Assembly: GCF_021347895.1 (NCBI RefSeq)
Contig: NC_067121.1
Coordinates: forward strand, 17,743,962 to 17,807,961
Source: Acanthochromis polyacanthus
Lineage: Eukaryota > Chordata > Actinopteri > Pomacentridae
Length of the DNA stretch: 64,000 nucleotides
Reading direction: 5' to 3'
The notes beneath the pieces were generated by a model. That model was not told where the DNA came from. It saw only the letters and a list, made by a program, of their open reading frames with translations, and did no database searches. Below are positions 1 through 12,689 of this stretch, in pieces. The position numbers and the translations under genes are program-made. Every line of letters starts with the position of its first letter. Position 1 is the first letter of the stretch.

Positions 1-1391
1 CACAACCCAAGTAGGGAATAAAGCCATTTTCGATTGCAGGTTCATCAGGTTGCCTATGGGCATTGAAAGAAAAAGAAAAAATGCATCATACACATCATAA
101 AAAACAGAACAAAAGGCCCCTGATGGAAAATGTTTTCTACAATGGGACTCAGTTGTCTCTAATTGCTGACTAATCTACCGACTGACATTCAGCAATTGTA
201 ATTCAGAGTTTGGTCAGTGCATGGACGTTTTCACTTTTCCGTCTTACTGTCTCTCTCAAATTAAAATCTTGTACCACTAAAACGTCAGTTTTACCTGAAA
301 ATAGCCTTGTCTCCAGACAATTCAATGATTTTCAGGTTTTATGTTTTACGTTACTTGAAAATCAAAATTTATAAATAAACGGTTTGAACTAACAGCATTC
401 ATACTGGCAGAATTCATATTAATTCATACATTTTCAAACTTAGCTGTCTTGGGAAAATGGGGACCTTTTTTGCCTATTTGGCATAATGACAATGGGCCAC
501 TTACCAAGCAGATGCTTGTGAGCATAATGCCACGTGCACATGGTTAATGCCATGGAGATGTTTTTAGAATGCTGACCATATAATTGTATTGTCTTTGTTC
601 CAGTTCTTTATCTTCTCCTTCTCTCATTTGTTTTGCCACTGCTCTCTAGTAACTCCCAAAACAGCATGCACTTCTGCCTGAAATTCTTTATAAAAACAGA
701 GTTCAACTGCTGGATTCATCTTTTTTTCCAGTGACGAAGGTTGATGATGCCTGCATTAATTAAAAGTCCACAAGGCCTTATCAGTGAGCCTAATTTTCTT
801 AAAGTGAAAACAAGGTCCTCCCAACAACCAAAACATTTCCAAAACATTACAAACCAGTTGTTGTAGCTACATGCCAGACTTGTTGCCGCTCATTTTTCTT
901 GTGAATAGGAGCGCTCATTATGACATTTATTTTTATGTTAGACACATTTGTCCAATTTTGGCAATTTGATTGCAAAGCATGATCATTACTACAAAAAGAA
1001 GCATCTAATCAGCTACATCTATATTCTGAATACGCAAGAGAGGTTTAATTTCACTTACTGGATTAAATAGTGAAACCCAGCACTAGAGTTAAGCCAAGTT
1101 AAGTTTGGGTGGACTTAACTTTGGCTATTTTTGTAAGTGAGCAGTTTTTCCTGGAGGACTGAATGGATTCCTTTATCTTTTCCTCAGCTTCTCTACATTC
1201 ACACTTATGTAATTCATTGTAGTGTTACATAAGTGGCCATACACGTCTTCATTGACAGAGTTGTTTTTGATTTGTTTGGATAAATATTATAAGCAGTATT
1301 GCAACAGACACCCATACTCAGTGAAATATCAGAGCTTCAAATAAAAGAAATGTCAAATATTACATCATGCATGTCCTTAGTCAGATCTTAC
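1..1391. other. Non-coding, AT-rich; nothing recognised
   Basis: No open frame resembles a known protein on either strand. If the membrane-protein exon ending at 1392 is real, this stretch would be its next intron. Confidence 0.5.
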
Positions 1392-1819
1392 CTGCGTCTT
1401 ATCCCCACAGCAAGCCACAGGAGACAACAGATTCCCACCACAACTGCCCAGATCAGAGCGATGCTCATTATCATGATGAAAGGAAGATCCAACACAGCAG
1501 GAAGCTTAATACAAGTTTACAATGCTCCACATAGATCACAGTGACATCAGCTGTCGTTAACTCACTGCTGCCTGTGTCATTAAAGCCAGCAGTCCCAGAG
1601 GAAAATGAAGTACTGAAGATGTTGCCCGAGGTGAATGCAAAATGCTGCTGCCTGTCACTGCAAAATGTGTGAGCAACCTGTGTGTGCCGGTGAGCAAAGT
1701 CAGTCGTGTAATGACAGGCAGCATGCAGCTGTTTTTTTATACCTGCTTTGTCCCGTAGGGTGGACCCAGGCACTACTGATGTCATCATTGGAGTCAGCCT
1801 GATCCAGGTCCAACAGGAG
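1392..1819 (-). CDS. Tentative exons of a membrane protein gene leaving the left edge
   Basis: Two candidate exons read on the minus strand. The first (1819-1743) follows a good acceptor (TTCCTCTTTCAG) and ends at a GTATAA donor; it is open for 25 codons and acidic (DLDQADSNDD), ending WVHPTGQS plus a split codon. The second ends at 1392 with a GTAAGA donor and encodes a strongly hydrophobic stretch (IMIMSIALIWAVVVGICCLL) closed by basic GIRRR, the usual layout of a single-pass transmembrane helix with a stop-transfer sequence. I could not find a 5' boundary for the second exon whose phase matches the first, so the join is unproven. The order (extracellular-like, membrane, then basic) fits a type I receptor continuing beyond position 1. 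The family is not recognised. Confidence 0.35.
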
Positions 1820-2307
1820 CTGAAAGAGGAACAGGTTGAGTTATTTTGAATTTTTGTTGTGCAACATGCCTAGAATTATTTCTCCATCTACAAATATTAT
1901 TTTATGTTATTTTGGATAGAGGACAGTGATAGTGCTTATTCACTGCTTTTGTTAACAAAAATTATTTCTATATGTTCTTATAGGAATTTAGTGATGTCAA
2001 AAATGTAAAACTGGGAACACTGTTTTACAATATTACTCAACGAATCATTGTTAAATTTGCATACACATCACACAGTCTCCTAAAGTCTACCAGAGGTTTC
2101 ATTTCAGATTTCATATTAAGATTTTTTTTTAAGTAAAATTGAAAGATTTGAAACAGGCCCTTATCTTCCTAGATTGTCTCTAGGAAATAGGATTCCATGC
2201 ATACTGTGTGTGTGTGATGGCCTTGACCGGAGTCCATGGACAGTGTTACCTGAAAGGTAACGGTATTCTAAGTGCATTTGAGTTGGTAAACAGATACAAA
2301 GTCCCTC

Positions 2308-2309
<2 letters not shown>

Positions 2310-2343
<34 letters not shown>
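2310..2343. repeat. (TG)n microsatellite
   Basis: Uninterrupted TG dinucleotides over about 34 bases. Threonine/histidine runs in the reverse frames here are translation artefacts of the repeat. Confidence 0.95.
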
Positions 2344-2349
<6 letters not shown>

Positions 2350-3803
2350 AGGGATAAACATCATTATTGTACGGTATGTGTGAGCTGTTGAAACTTGCCA
2401 TGGTGCTGGAGGAGATAAAATCTTGTTCATCAAGAAATACAGCACAAAAGGAGAATAAAGAACATTGAAGTGCATGCAGAAACACCGCACAATTTGACAG
2501 ATGATAAGCACGAGTAGTAATGAGTCATCCATCCTTAGGAAATAATGAATGTGCTGAAAGAAGAAAAACCAGCCCTTTCTCAACTTATGGGTCTGATATG
2601 TGGAACAAAGGTACAAATGACTTGGAAATGTCAGTGAAAATAAAAGATTTGCCAGACACAAATGAATGATCAAACAAGTATACTGCCCGGTAAAGCTGTA
2701 ACTAGGACAGAAGCTTCAAAAATGGTGCTGTTACCAAAGAACAAGAGCCAGGATACTTGATTGGAAAGTGGCAAGAATGAGGGTAAAAAACAAAACTCAC
2801 TCACTCTCGGTTTCTGAGAATGTGTTGGGGTACCAGTAGTGCACACGGCAGGGGCGGCTGGTCAATAGAGGGCGCAAGGGCGCCGCCCCCTCTGTCTCAC
2901 ATCATGTAGAGTCACAGCCCTTCCTTTAATAAAACGTTTTAAAAATTACATTTACATGTATATCCTATGTTTTTAACAAGCAAAATGGATAATAGAGCCT
3001 GTAGAGAGTTACAAAAATGTATAATTTGTAATAAAAAGTCAGATTAGAAATGTCCGGGGCGCACTCATCTTTCCCCATTGACTCTCGTTAGAACTTTGAC
3101 ATGCGCAGTTCAATACAAGAGATGGGAGACCGCAGGGTGCAGGCTCACCGCGCCCGGCTGAGCGATCAGAGACCAAAGACATAAATAAGTAGACGCCTCA
3201 TAGGCTGTCGAGAGACGTGCTTACAGCGCCGCCATCTTGGAATGGGACCAGCGGAGGCAGCGGTGCATAGACATCTACGGAGGCAAGAGGTACTGCTGAA
3301 TCTCAAAGCGGAATTATGCGCTGAATTTTGAACCGATTGCCAAACTGTTTGATTCTTAGAAACGTCACATGTGTAGCTACTATACAAGGTGCTCGGATTA
3401 TTTTTACAATGCTGTTTTTGCCACTTGTCATAGCTAGAGTGAAATAAACGCTACCAAGACGGATAGAACCCCATCAGCTCCGTGTCTGGCTTCTACCCAT
3501 AATCTAACCAGCTCTCTACATCATTCTGTGTATTACACAGCTGCTTACCGGTGAAATAACTAATCTGAGACAATTTTTTTGTTTAAAATTCGATGTTATG
3601 AATCTAGCGTTCCGAGCAAGAGCTTGTTACAAAGAAAAAAACAGACTTACTGCAGTAATTGTTGGGTTAGAATATAGCATCTGATAGATCTAATAATAGC
3701 CCTGATTTATGATGGAATTATTTTTTTTGTAGACAATTCTTTATCTCTGGCTACTTTTCTCACATGTTTAAGCTTTTCCAAAGAACGTGATTTATACACG
3801 TGA

Positions 3804-3955
3804 TATAATAGTAATAACAGTAATAATAATAACGATAAAAATAATAGTAATAATAGTAATAATAATTGATATATTAATAGTAGTGATAATAATAATAATG
3901 ATAATTATTCACAGTAGAAATAATAGCAGTATCTATCTATCTATCTATCTATCTA
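3804..3955. repeat. Imperfect (ATA)n and (ATCT)n microsatellites
   Basis: Degenerate AAT/ATA trinucleotides from 3804 to about 3905, followed by a clean run of ATCT tetranucleotides at 3930-3955. The isoleucine-rich reading frame across it is low-complexity, not a gene. Confidence 0.9.
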
Positions 3956-4150
3956 GCATATCTGGCGTTTGTTACAAGCAAACCCCGTCAAAATTGCTTG
4001 AGAATTGAGCGATTTATGACAACTTTAATTGTATAAGCACATCATTCCTCTATGGAAGTAATGCATTGTAGGAGCGAGTGGTCCCATTCCAAGATGGCGG
4101 CGCTGCAGGCACATCGCTCGAGTGGGCAGTCAATGAGGTGTCTACGTATA

Positions 4151-5785
<1,635 letters not shown>

Positions 5786-5799
5786 TATATGCTTGTATG

Positions 5800-8777
5800 T
5801 TTAACCATGTTCTAAGTTTCCCTTCATGTAGTCTAAAGTCTACAATTTGTAAGTTTCATCTTATGTTTACACATTTTATTATCACCTCAGAAACCATGTG
5901 AGATAAACATATTGTGTTTGGTGTCATTTTAATCATTTATTCAATGTTATTTCAGATCTGTGATAACCATAAAAATTGGACAGTTGGAATTCCACATTTA
6001 AGAAATGAACTAAGAGTAAGTTTTAAAGGTATTTGGCCTCTGACCTCTCCTGGATAGTGACAGTCGAGACCACCCCTTGGGAGGAACACATCCATGATTG
6101 GATAGATGCTGATTTGATTTTGGCTCCAAAGCTTTCTATATAGAGGAAAGTAACTGGAATGCAAGTTAGTTAAGTTTGGGCTTTGTTTTTTTGACCTTTC
6201 TGAATGTAACTTGGGCTTTTAGAGAATGTCTTGTAACTTGGGCTTGTAAGAATGGTTTTATAACAAAGGATCTTAGAAAAATCTAAACTGAGAAGAATGC
6301 AACTGGACTTAAGAACTACTTGAGAACTACAACAGTGCAAATATTTTCTCGGTAACTATGAGCTTTGACTCTTAGTGTTTGTTTTGGCACACTTTTGCAA
6401 TCCAAACCTGCCAAAGTGCTTCTTTTCTCTGCGTTCCTGAACCAACTCATCCAGCAGATCATCACAGCTCCACATCCTGCAGCGGTTTCCCACTTACTAC
6501 TTCAAAGGCTAAGCAAGTATCACTTTCATTCTGCTAAACAGATAAATTTCCAATTTACAATCTGTTTTCCTATTCCAGTGGGATTCTAAATTCATCACCT
6601 TCTCTACCAACTGCTTCCAGTGACGATCATAGCTCATTAGTTTATTTATCTGCATTTATTCATTGTCTGTTGTCATGTCATTGTTGTTCATTGTTTGTCT
6701 GTAGTATTAGTTAATAAATGTTTGTATATAATTATCATCGGTTCTACCATGTATTCCTTTGCTTTGGGAACTGGAGATCAATAAAATCAAAGTTTCCGAC
6801 TTTCAGAATGAGACTGATCAGCTTCATTTAATCATAGTCTCTTTGAGACTTAGTTTAAACTGATATTTTCCTCAGATAAGCTAAGGTGGTGCCCCTAAAT
6901 AATGAGTGCAATTTTAATCATAAAGCGTAGTCGCTACATATTAAATGCAATCGCAATCACATCAACAAAGATTCAGTGAGAATAATTTCAACTACTTTTC
7001 AACAGTAGTAATAACTATAATAACCTCAGTGAACATCTAACTTATTTCTAGTGCTATCATCAGGTAATTTAGCTCAAGGTAGCACTGTGCCTAAGTGGTG
7101 CCTAACAGAGCTGGTAGAGTGGCTTTAGGATCAATAATGTTTCCAAATGTCACTCTTCTTTGTTAAGTGCACTATTTCCGTAGGTGACCCTTGTTATCTT
7201 CATTTATTCCTCCCATTTTTACTTTAATCTCACTAACTGACCGAGAAACAGTCTCAGTGGAAACTTCCCAGTGGTCTGTTGAAAATCTATTTACTTACTG
7301 TGGTAGAAGAAGAAATCTAAAAACAAGGATAAATGAAATTAACACAACAGCTTTCACTGAATTACCAAACATCCAGTAAATCAACCTCCTGCTACCCTGT
7401 TTCAGCAGATTTGTAGTGCCCACACTGTTGACATCACCTGGCATTTAGCTTGTTACAATAAAATGAATTACTGGGTTGACACAATTAAACTGCTATGCTC
7501 ACCAGACTCAAAAATGGCAAATGGGACTATAATATAAATGAGTTATACATGTGCTGCAAACGGTGAATTCTTTACCATTGTGTTGCTCATGCCCACTGGA
7601 CTGTTTACTTCCTTACCTTAACTGACCCTTCTCTGCAGAACAGAAGCACAATAGTCTCCTGAGCCCGGAGGGATGACATACTGCTGATGAGTTCAAATAT
7701 TATCCTGCTCAAAACATTTCTCACTGAGCATGTGAACTGGAGCCAGCAAGAGTCTGAATCACTGCAACTGACTGACAGCCACTGAGCAGAGAGAGCAGAT
7801 GTTCTTGTGGGAGGGATGATTGACAGTTTTATTCGTCCCTCCATTTCCACTTCACACATTTGTCAGAGGCCTGGATTTTTAAAATCTTTCTTAGAATTGA
7901 GGTTGTAGTAGTACACAAGTTTGAAAGTGAACCTGATAGGACACAGTACTGTAACCATTTCGCTACCTCGTGAACCAAAGTCAGTTCCTAACACTGCTCT
8001 GAAGGACAGAGCCAGAATTCTGAACTAGATCCAAGCAGCAACAAGAAGCCCGCGCAGTGACATGAGATGGGGAGTGATGAGTGAAAAAAATCTTGTAAAG
8101 CTGCAATCTGGATAAGGTGAAGCCTGGACTGGGATACAACAATCCCCCTTAGCATTCTGGCCCAGACTGGCCCACATCAGTCAAGAACACATGGCACATC
8201 TGTTTGCCATCCTGAATATATATACCAACCGTGTCACTCCATCAAAACAGCAGCGTAATGAGTAAGAGGGAATCAAAGAAGATTAAGACAGAGGTTGTGT
8301 TAGAACTACCTTCAAAATGTGGCACTGTGAGATACTCTCTGTACACTCTGCAGCGATGAATTCTAAAGCAGCCTGTGACATCCTGTGTATGGAAGAGCCC
8401 AAGTATACCCCAGGGCATATTTGGACCTAAGCTAGTTTATACCTGTTGACCTATAAAGATCAAGCATGTTCAACTCTAAATTGTTAAGTTATTTAGGTTT
8501 TTGAAAGAACATCCACATTGGCTGGTGTTGCTTTCAATTGTTTCCGTATAACAAATTTCTGTATAAAATCTCTTTGTATTGTCTTTGTTTTGTGCTTAAT
8601 CTGACTTGATCTGTGTGTAACATGCCAGATTTAACTTCTGAAACAACCTAGCCCAGAATATACCCATCCAGGCGAAAATACATCCCATTTAATATGAGAT
8701 TACATCAATTAAATTAACTTTATCCTAATTGAAGCACAAATCAATGAAATTAAATCAAACATTTTAGGGAAAATATG
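5800..8777. other. Long stretch without a recognised gene or repeat
   Basis: Apart from the weak exon candidate at 7.6-7.86 kb I see no supported feature. Around 6330-6800 is a 3'UTR- or LTR-like, T-rich segment with AATAAA-type signals, not assignable by eye. Confidence 0.4.
7602..7859 (-). other. Possible 5' exon, minus strand
   Basis: An open stretch read on the minus strand contains an ATG (MSSLRAQETIVLLFCREGSVK) followed at once by a GTAAGG donor-like site near 7611-7616. It could be the first exon of the membrane protein suggested at 1.4-1.8 kb, which is on the same strand, but nothing links them. The amino-acid composition is not diagnostic and chance is a real alternative. Confidence 0.15.
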
Positions 8778-9112
8778 GCTGCACAGTGGCTCGGAGGTTA
8801 GCACTGTTGTCTTGGAGCTAGAAGATCCTCAGTTCACAGCCCGGCCTGGGATCTTTCTGCATGGAGTTTGCATGTTCTCCCTGTGCATGTGTGGGTTTTC
8901 CCGGCTACTTTGGCTTACTCCCACAGTCCAAAACCATTCTGAGGTTAACTGATGATGGTTTGTCTCTATGAGTAGCCCTGTGATAGACTGATGACCTCCA
9001 GAGTGTGCCCTGCCTTCACCCTATGTCAGTTGGGATAGACTCCAGTCCCCCATGACCCTAATGAGGATTAAGCAGTGTATAGATAATAGGTGGATAGATT
9101 GATGGAATATCT
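8778..9112 (+). repeat. Fish tRNA-like SINE-type repeat, copy 1
   Basis: Begins with a tRNA-promoter-like head (GGTTAGCACTG box-A-like, then a degenerate box B), passes through TGGAGTTTGCATGTTCTCCC and GTGGGTTTTC, and ends in a GATAGA/GATGG-rich tail. Three other copies in this window (20535-20905 and 48672-49022 on the minus strand, 63095-63254 on plus) share the same order of blocks. It is noticeably diverged from them, so it is old. Confidence 0.8.
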
Positions 9113-9810
9113 GGGACAAATGTGTTATCTCCACATAGTGTAATAAACAATATACATAACATGCATGTATAATTTATTCTATTGTTGTTTTTTATCTGTA
9201 GATAAGGTTTTATTGTAACTGATAAATGATATCTTTTTGTGTTTCACTTCTCAGGCGGGTCACCAGCTGTAGTACACAACTTTCTACACCACCAAAACAG
9301 ATCATTCAAATTGCTGTATGGGTAGTTTTGGCCCAGCATAATTTGCCATATTTTAATTTTCTTCACTTATTTTTTTAGAATTCCACCATCACAGTGATAT
9401 TGCTAAGCTGTAATACATGACAACAGTGCATACTGAATTGTGAATTATTAAAAAGCTATGGTAGATGGATAGGAAACAGAGATCTGTGTTTTCTTGACAA
9501 AATAGCATTGAGTAAATTCCATAAATGAATGCTTGAAAAAAGATGTGAGACTTCTTTTAATCTACATTAGCAAAGTATTTTCTGGCAGTTTTGTGCTGAA
9601 GAGTCGGTAGTTTTTCTTTTAACCTTGGACACATTCCATGACGTTAGAAATGTTGTGCAATATGCTTTGAACTGTCTAAGCTGTCTTAGAAACGCTGATA
9701 TCCACTGATTACCCAAGTTAATTGCAGCACTTGCTCATTCATTATTTGTTTTTTTAAGCTAGATTGTGCAAGCAGTGCTCTAGCCTTGGTATCATTTGTA
9801 GCGTGTGATG

Positions 9811-10577
9811 CTGCAGATCTGTTATCGATCCGATACAAAGTAAATACTGGACCGCTATCGCCAATACTGACTGATGTTTTCAGTTGTTGGTTGGTTTAGA
9901 ACAAAGGTTAGGTGCTGTATCTGGTCGTCCACATCTGGAATGAAGATGTGGCTGTAAATGCTTATAGGGTCTAAGGATCAGACTAGTTCCTGGGTAGATT
10001 TTCTGTGGGTCAGACAAGGAAGAATCTGAGGTGCCGATGAAATCACAAAGTGAGGGAAAACCTCCTTAAACAGTGTTCATTTTTGACAGTTTGGTCAATA
10101 TTTGTGCAAAACTTCTGTCACTGAAATAGGAAATGCTCTTTTAAGAAGCATTTTTAAATTATTTTTTTTGCAAAGGGTAACTTTTGTAATAATGAATCCG
10201 AAAAAATTTCTCCCCTATGGTTGTTGTCAGAACAGAATAAAATAGAATGTGCTTTATTGTCATTATACAGTGTACAATGAGATTGGAGATAATAAAGCGT
10301 AACAGACATTGTCAGTTCATCGCAACCACCTGGTCCCACACGGTTACAAGTGAAACACCTCACTAGCTGAACATTTGCATATCGACAGACACTACATTTA
10401 CAGATGTTCCCTAAACTCCTCACAGTGCAGACTGATACTGCTCAGATGGAGCTAGTCTTTGTAATCAGCATACAGTAGAGAAACTGACACTAAAGTATCA
10501 ATCTAATTACACTGGTATCGTTCAATATCGATACCAATGCTGGTATTGATTTTATCGATATTTGGATCGATCTGCAG
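9811..10577. repeat. Possible inverted-repeat element bounded by CTGCAGATC
   Basis: CTGCAGATC followed by ATCGAT-rich sequence near 9811 is mirrored by ATCGAT-rich sequence ending GATCTGCAG near 10577. No clear target duplication was found and the arms are weakly matched. Inside it, about 10215-10290 resembles the 3' end of a fish LINE (CTTTATTGTCATTATACA). Confidence 0.3.
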
Positions 10578-11089
10578 ACCCCAGTCATTACAGGAGGAAC
10601 CACTACAAGTGTGATTAGCACGACTATAGCTCAGTACTAAATATGATTTGACTATTGTGATAATTGATATAATTTTCCAATTTTGTGAAGCTTCACGATC
10701 TAAATTTTTAAATCCTTTAGTGTTTTTTTCTTTGCAGAGCCATGATGTAACCAAACAAATAGACACAGCTCAGAGCTACAACATTAAGAAATGACAATGA
10801 CCTATAATGAAGATTATAATGTAAAAATCAAGCACAGTGGTAGTGAAAATGTTATTGCGCTCAGTTGAAAACATAAAATTATGTGTCAAAGATGGATCAT
10901 TTCAGCACAAATACTGCAATCTGTCAATCCGTTTGCAGGGCAAAGTAAGTCTGTGATAAACTTTTGCATCAACTTCAGTTTGGTCAACTTTAACATTAAT
11001 TTTTGCAACTGATCAAACTGTCTTGACGGTGCTAACCTTCAAGGTCACTGTAGAAATTTTAAGACCACCACTGCAAAGTTTAACGAGCA

Positions 11090-12620
11090 GGTTTTTGTTT
11101 TGTTTGTATTATTGTAATTACATGAAGAAGAACCAGTAGCACCATCAGCAAAACAGTTCCAGAGCATAATACTACCACCACCATGCTTCACAGTAGGCTT
11201 GGTGTTCTTGGGGTTAAAGTCCTGACCTTCTCTTCTCCAAACATATTTCTAGTCATTGTGACTAAATACCTCATTTTTTTGTTTCATCTCACAACAGAAT
11301 TTTCCTTCAGAAGCCATTTCCCTTGTCTTTAAGATCTGCAGCAAATGTCGGTCAAACATTGAGGTGCCATTTCTAGAGGAAGAGCTTCTTTCTTGCATGG
11401 CAGCCTCTCCACTCTTATTGATGTAAAACACTGTGGACACTGACACCAGTGTTCCAGCAGCTTCTAAATCATTACAGACCCGCTGTGTGGTGACTTTTTA
11501 TTGACTCTTGACTATCCTGAGCAATTGTTTTTCACAAGGTGACAGCATTTTATTTTCTTTCTGATTACGGCAGTGGTGCAACAGTGCCATGCACTATCCC
11601 TTCGGACTTGTTCAAGTCTTTTCAGATCTTTGCTGAGCTAGTCAGAGTTTCCCCCTGTTGTGTTTGTGGCTAAGTCTAATAAGTGTATCAAATGGGCCCT
11701 ATTGAAATCATCTCAGGGGAGTCACCAGCTGCAGTCAATTGCAATGATCAGGGCCGGACTGGGAAAGAAATTCAGGCCGGGAGATTTCCAATCAGTCAGG
11801 CCACTTCCGCCACCGCAAGGGTTGTGTCACGTGGGATAATGTACCCAAATTTAGTTTTTTTTCCTTCCAAAAATATGCCTTTTTCAGTTATGTTATAGCA
11901 ATTACAATACTACTAAACAGACAGTAAGTCTATTAAACACAACCATAACGAGAGCTCCATGCAGTCCAGTACTTTTCTCTTCTGTAATCTCTTCACTACC
12001 CTCCCCAATTTTTCCAATGTTTTCCTTTTCCTATTATTTATATAACATGTGGAATTAAATGTCAGCAAATCATTTAGATGTCAGCTGGCCATAGCTAATA
12101 GTATATGCAAACACCAATGTTCATTTTATAACTGAAAATTGTAAGTGAGGGGGTCTCAAGCATTTTCAGGCTCCCTGCAACCCACCTGACACCTGTGGAG
12201 CTTATTTGGGCCAGACATTTTTTATTATATTTTGGCCTTTGAAGTCTGATGATGCATTTGTGAGAAGAACCGACCGTTTGTAAACTTAAGGGTGCTCCAT
12301 AATCTTCGCTCCTTCCACTCTCTCGCCTCACTCATATCACCGCTCTGCAGTGCATGCTTCCCCGTTCTGGCTATGAAGGGGCGGGCCATAAAGCAACTAA
12401 CCAATCATGGCACATTTCTTCTAAAAAAATGTCACTTTGACCAATCCCTATCCTTCTGATTTAGAGTCCGTGGCTGGCCTGTCCAGGCAGGCCAATAAGG
12501 AGGCAGGCCACCGGGAAAAGTCCCGCCTCTCCCGATTGCCAGTCCTGGCCTGGCAATCATTGACAAAAAGATAAGAAGTTTTGCCAAAAAATAAATAAAT
12601 GAAGATTTACAAAACTTTTT
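11090..12620 (-). pseudogene. Decayed Tc1-like transposase, split by a hAT-like insertion
   Basis: On the minus strand around 11150-11200 the frame reads like the Tc1 motif VKHGGGSIMLWNCFAD (a conserved block between the first and second catalytic D). Many stops and shifts interrupt the rest. The sequence is broken at 11749 by an 804-bp insertion and resumes at 12561. It is a different and much older family than the intact copies at 4151 and 17226. Its outer ends are uncertain. Confidence 0.55.
11749..12552. mobile_element. hAT-like non-autonomous element (804 bp)
   Basis: Termini CAGGGCCGGACTGG and (inverted) CAGGCCAGGACTGG match at 12 of 14 positions, flanked by an 8-bp duplication GCAATGAT (11741-11748) / GCAATCAT (12553-12560). 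CAG-type ends and 8-bp duplications are hallmarks of the hAT superfamily. No transposase is encoded. It sits inside an older Tc1-like remnant. Confidence 0.75.
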
Positions 12621-12689
12621 ACATCACCAGAACAGCTAATTCAAGTTGCTCCATGTATATTTTTGACCCAGCAGGTTTTATCATATTTC

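Noticed and set aside
2161..2673. Long minus-strand open frame over the TG repeat
   Set aside because: Its length comes from the (TG)n run (Thr/His repeats); there is no splice or domain signal.
3787..4008. Isoleucine-rich open frame
   Set aside because: Translation of AT-rich microsatellites.
8778..8850. A genuine tRNA gene at the SINE head
   Set aside because: Only box-like promoter similarity; no cloverleaf or anticodon stem can be drawn and the block recurs as a repeat.
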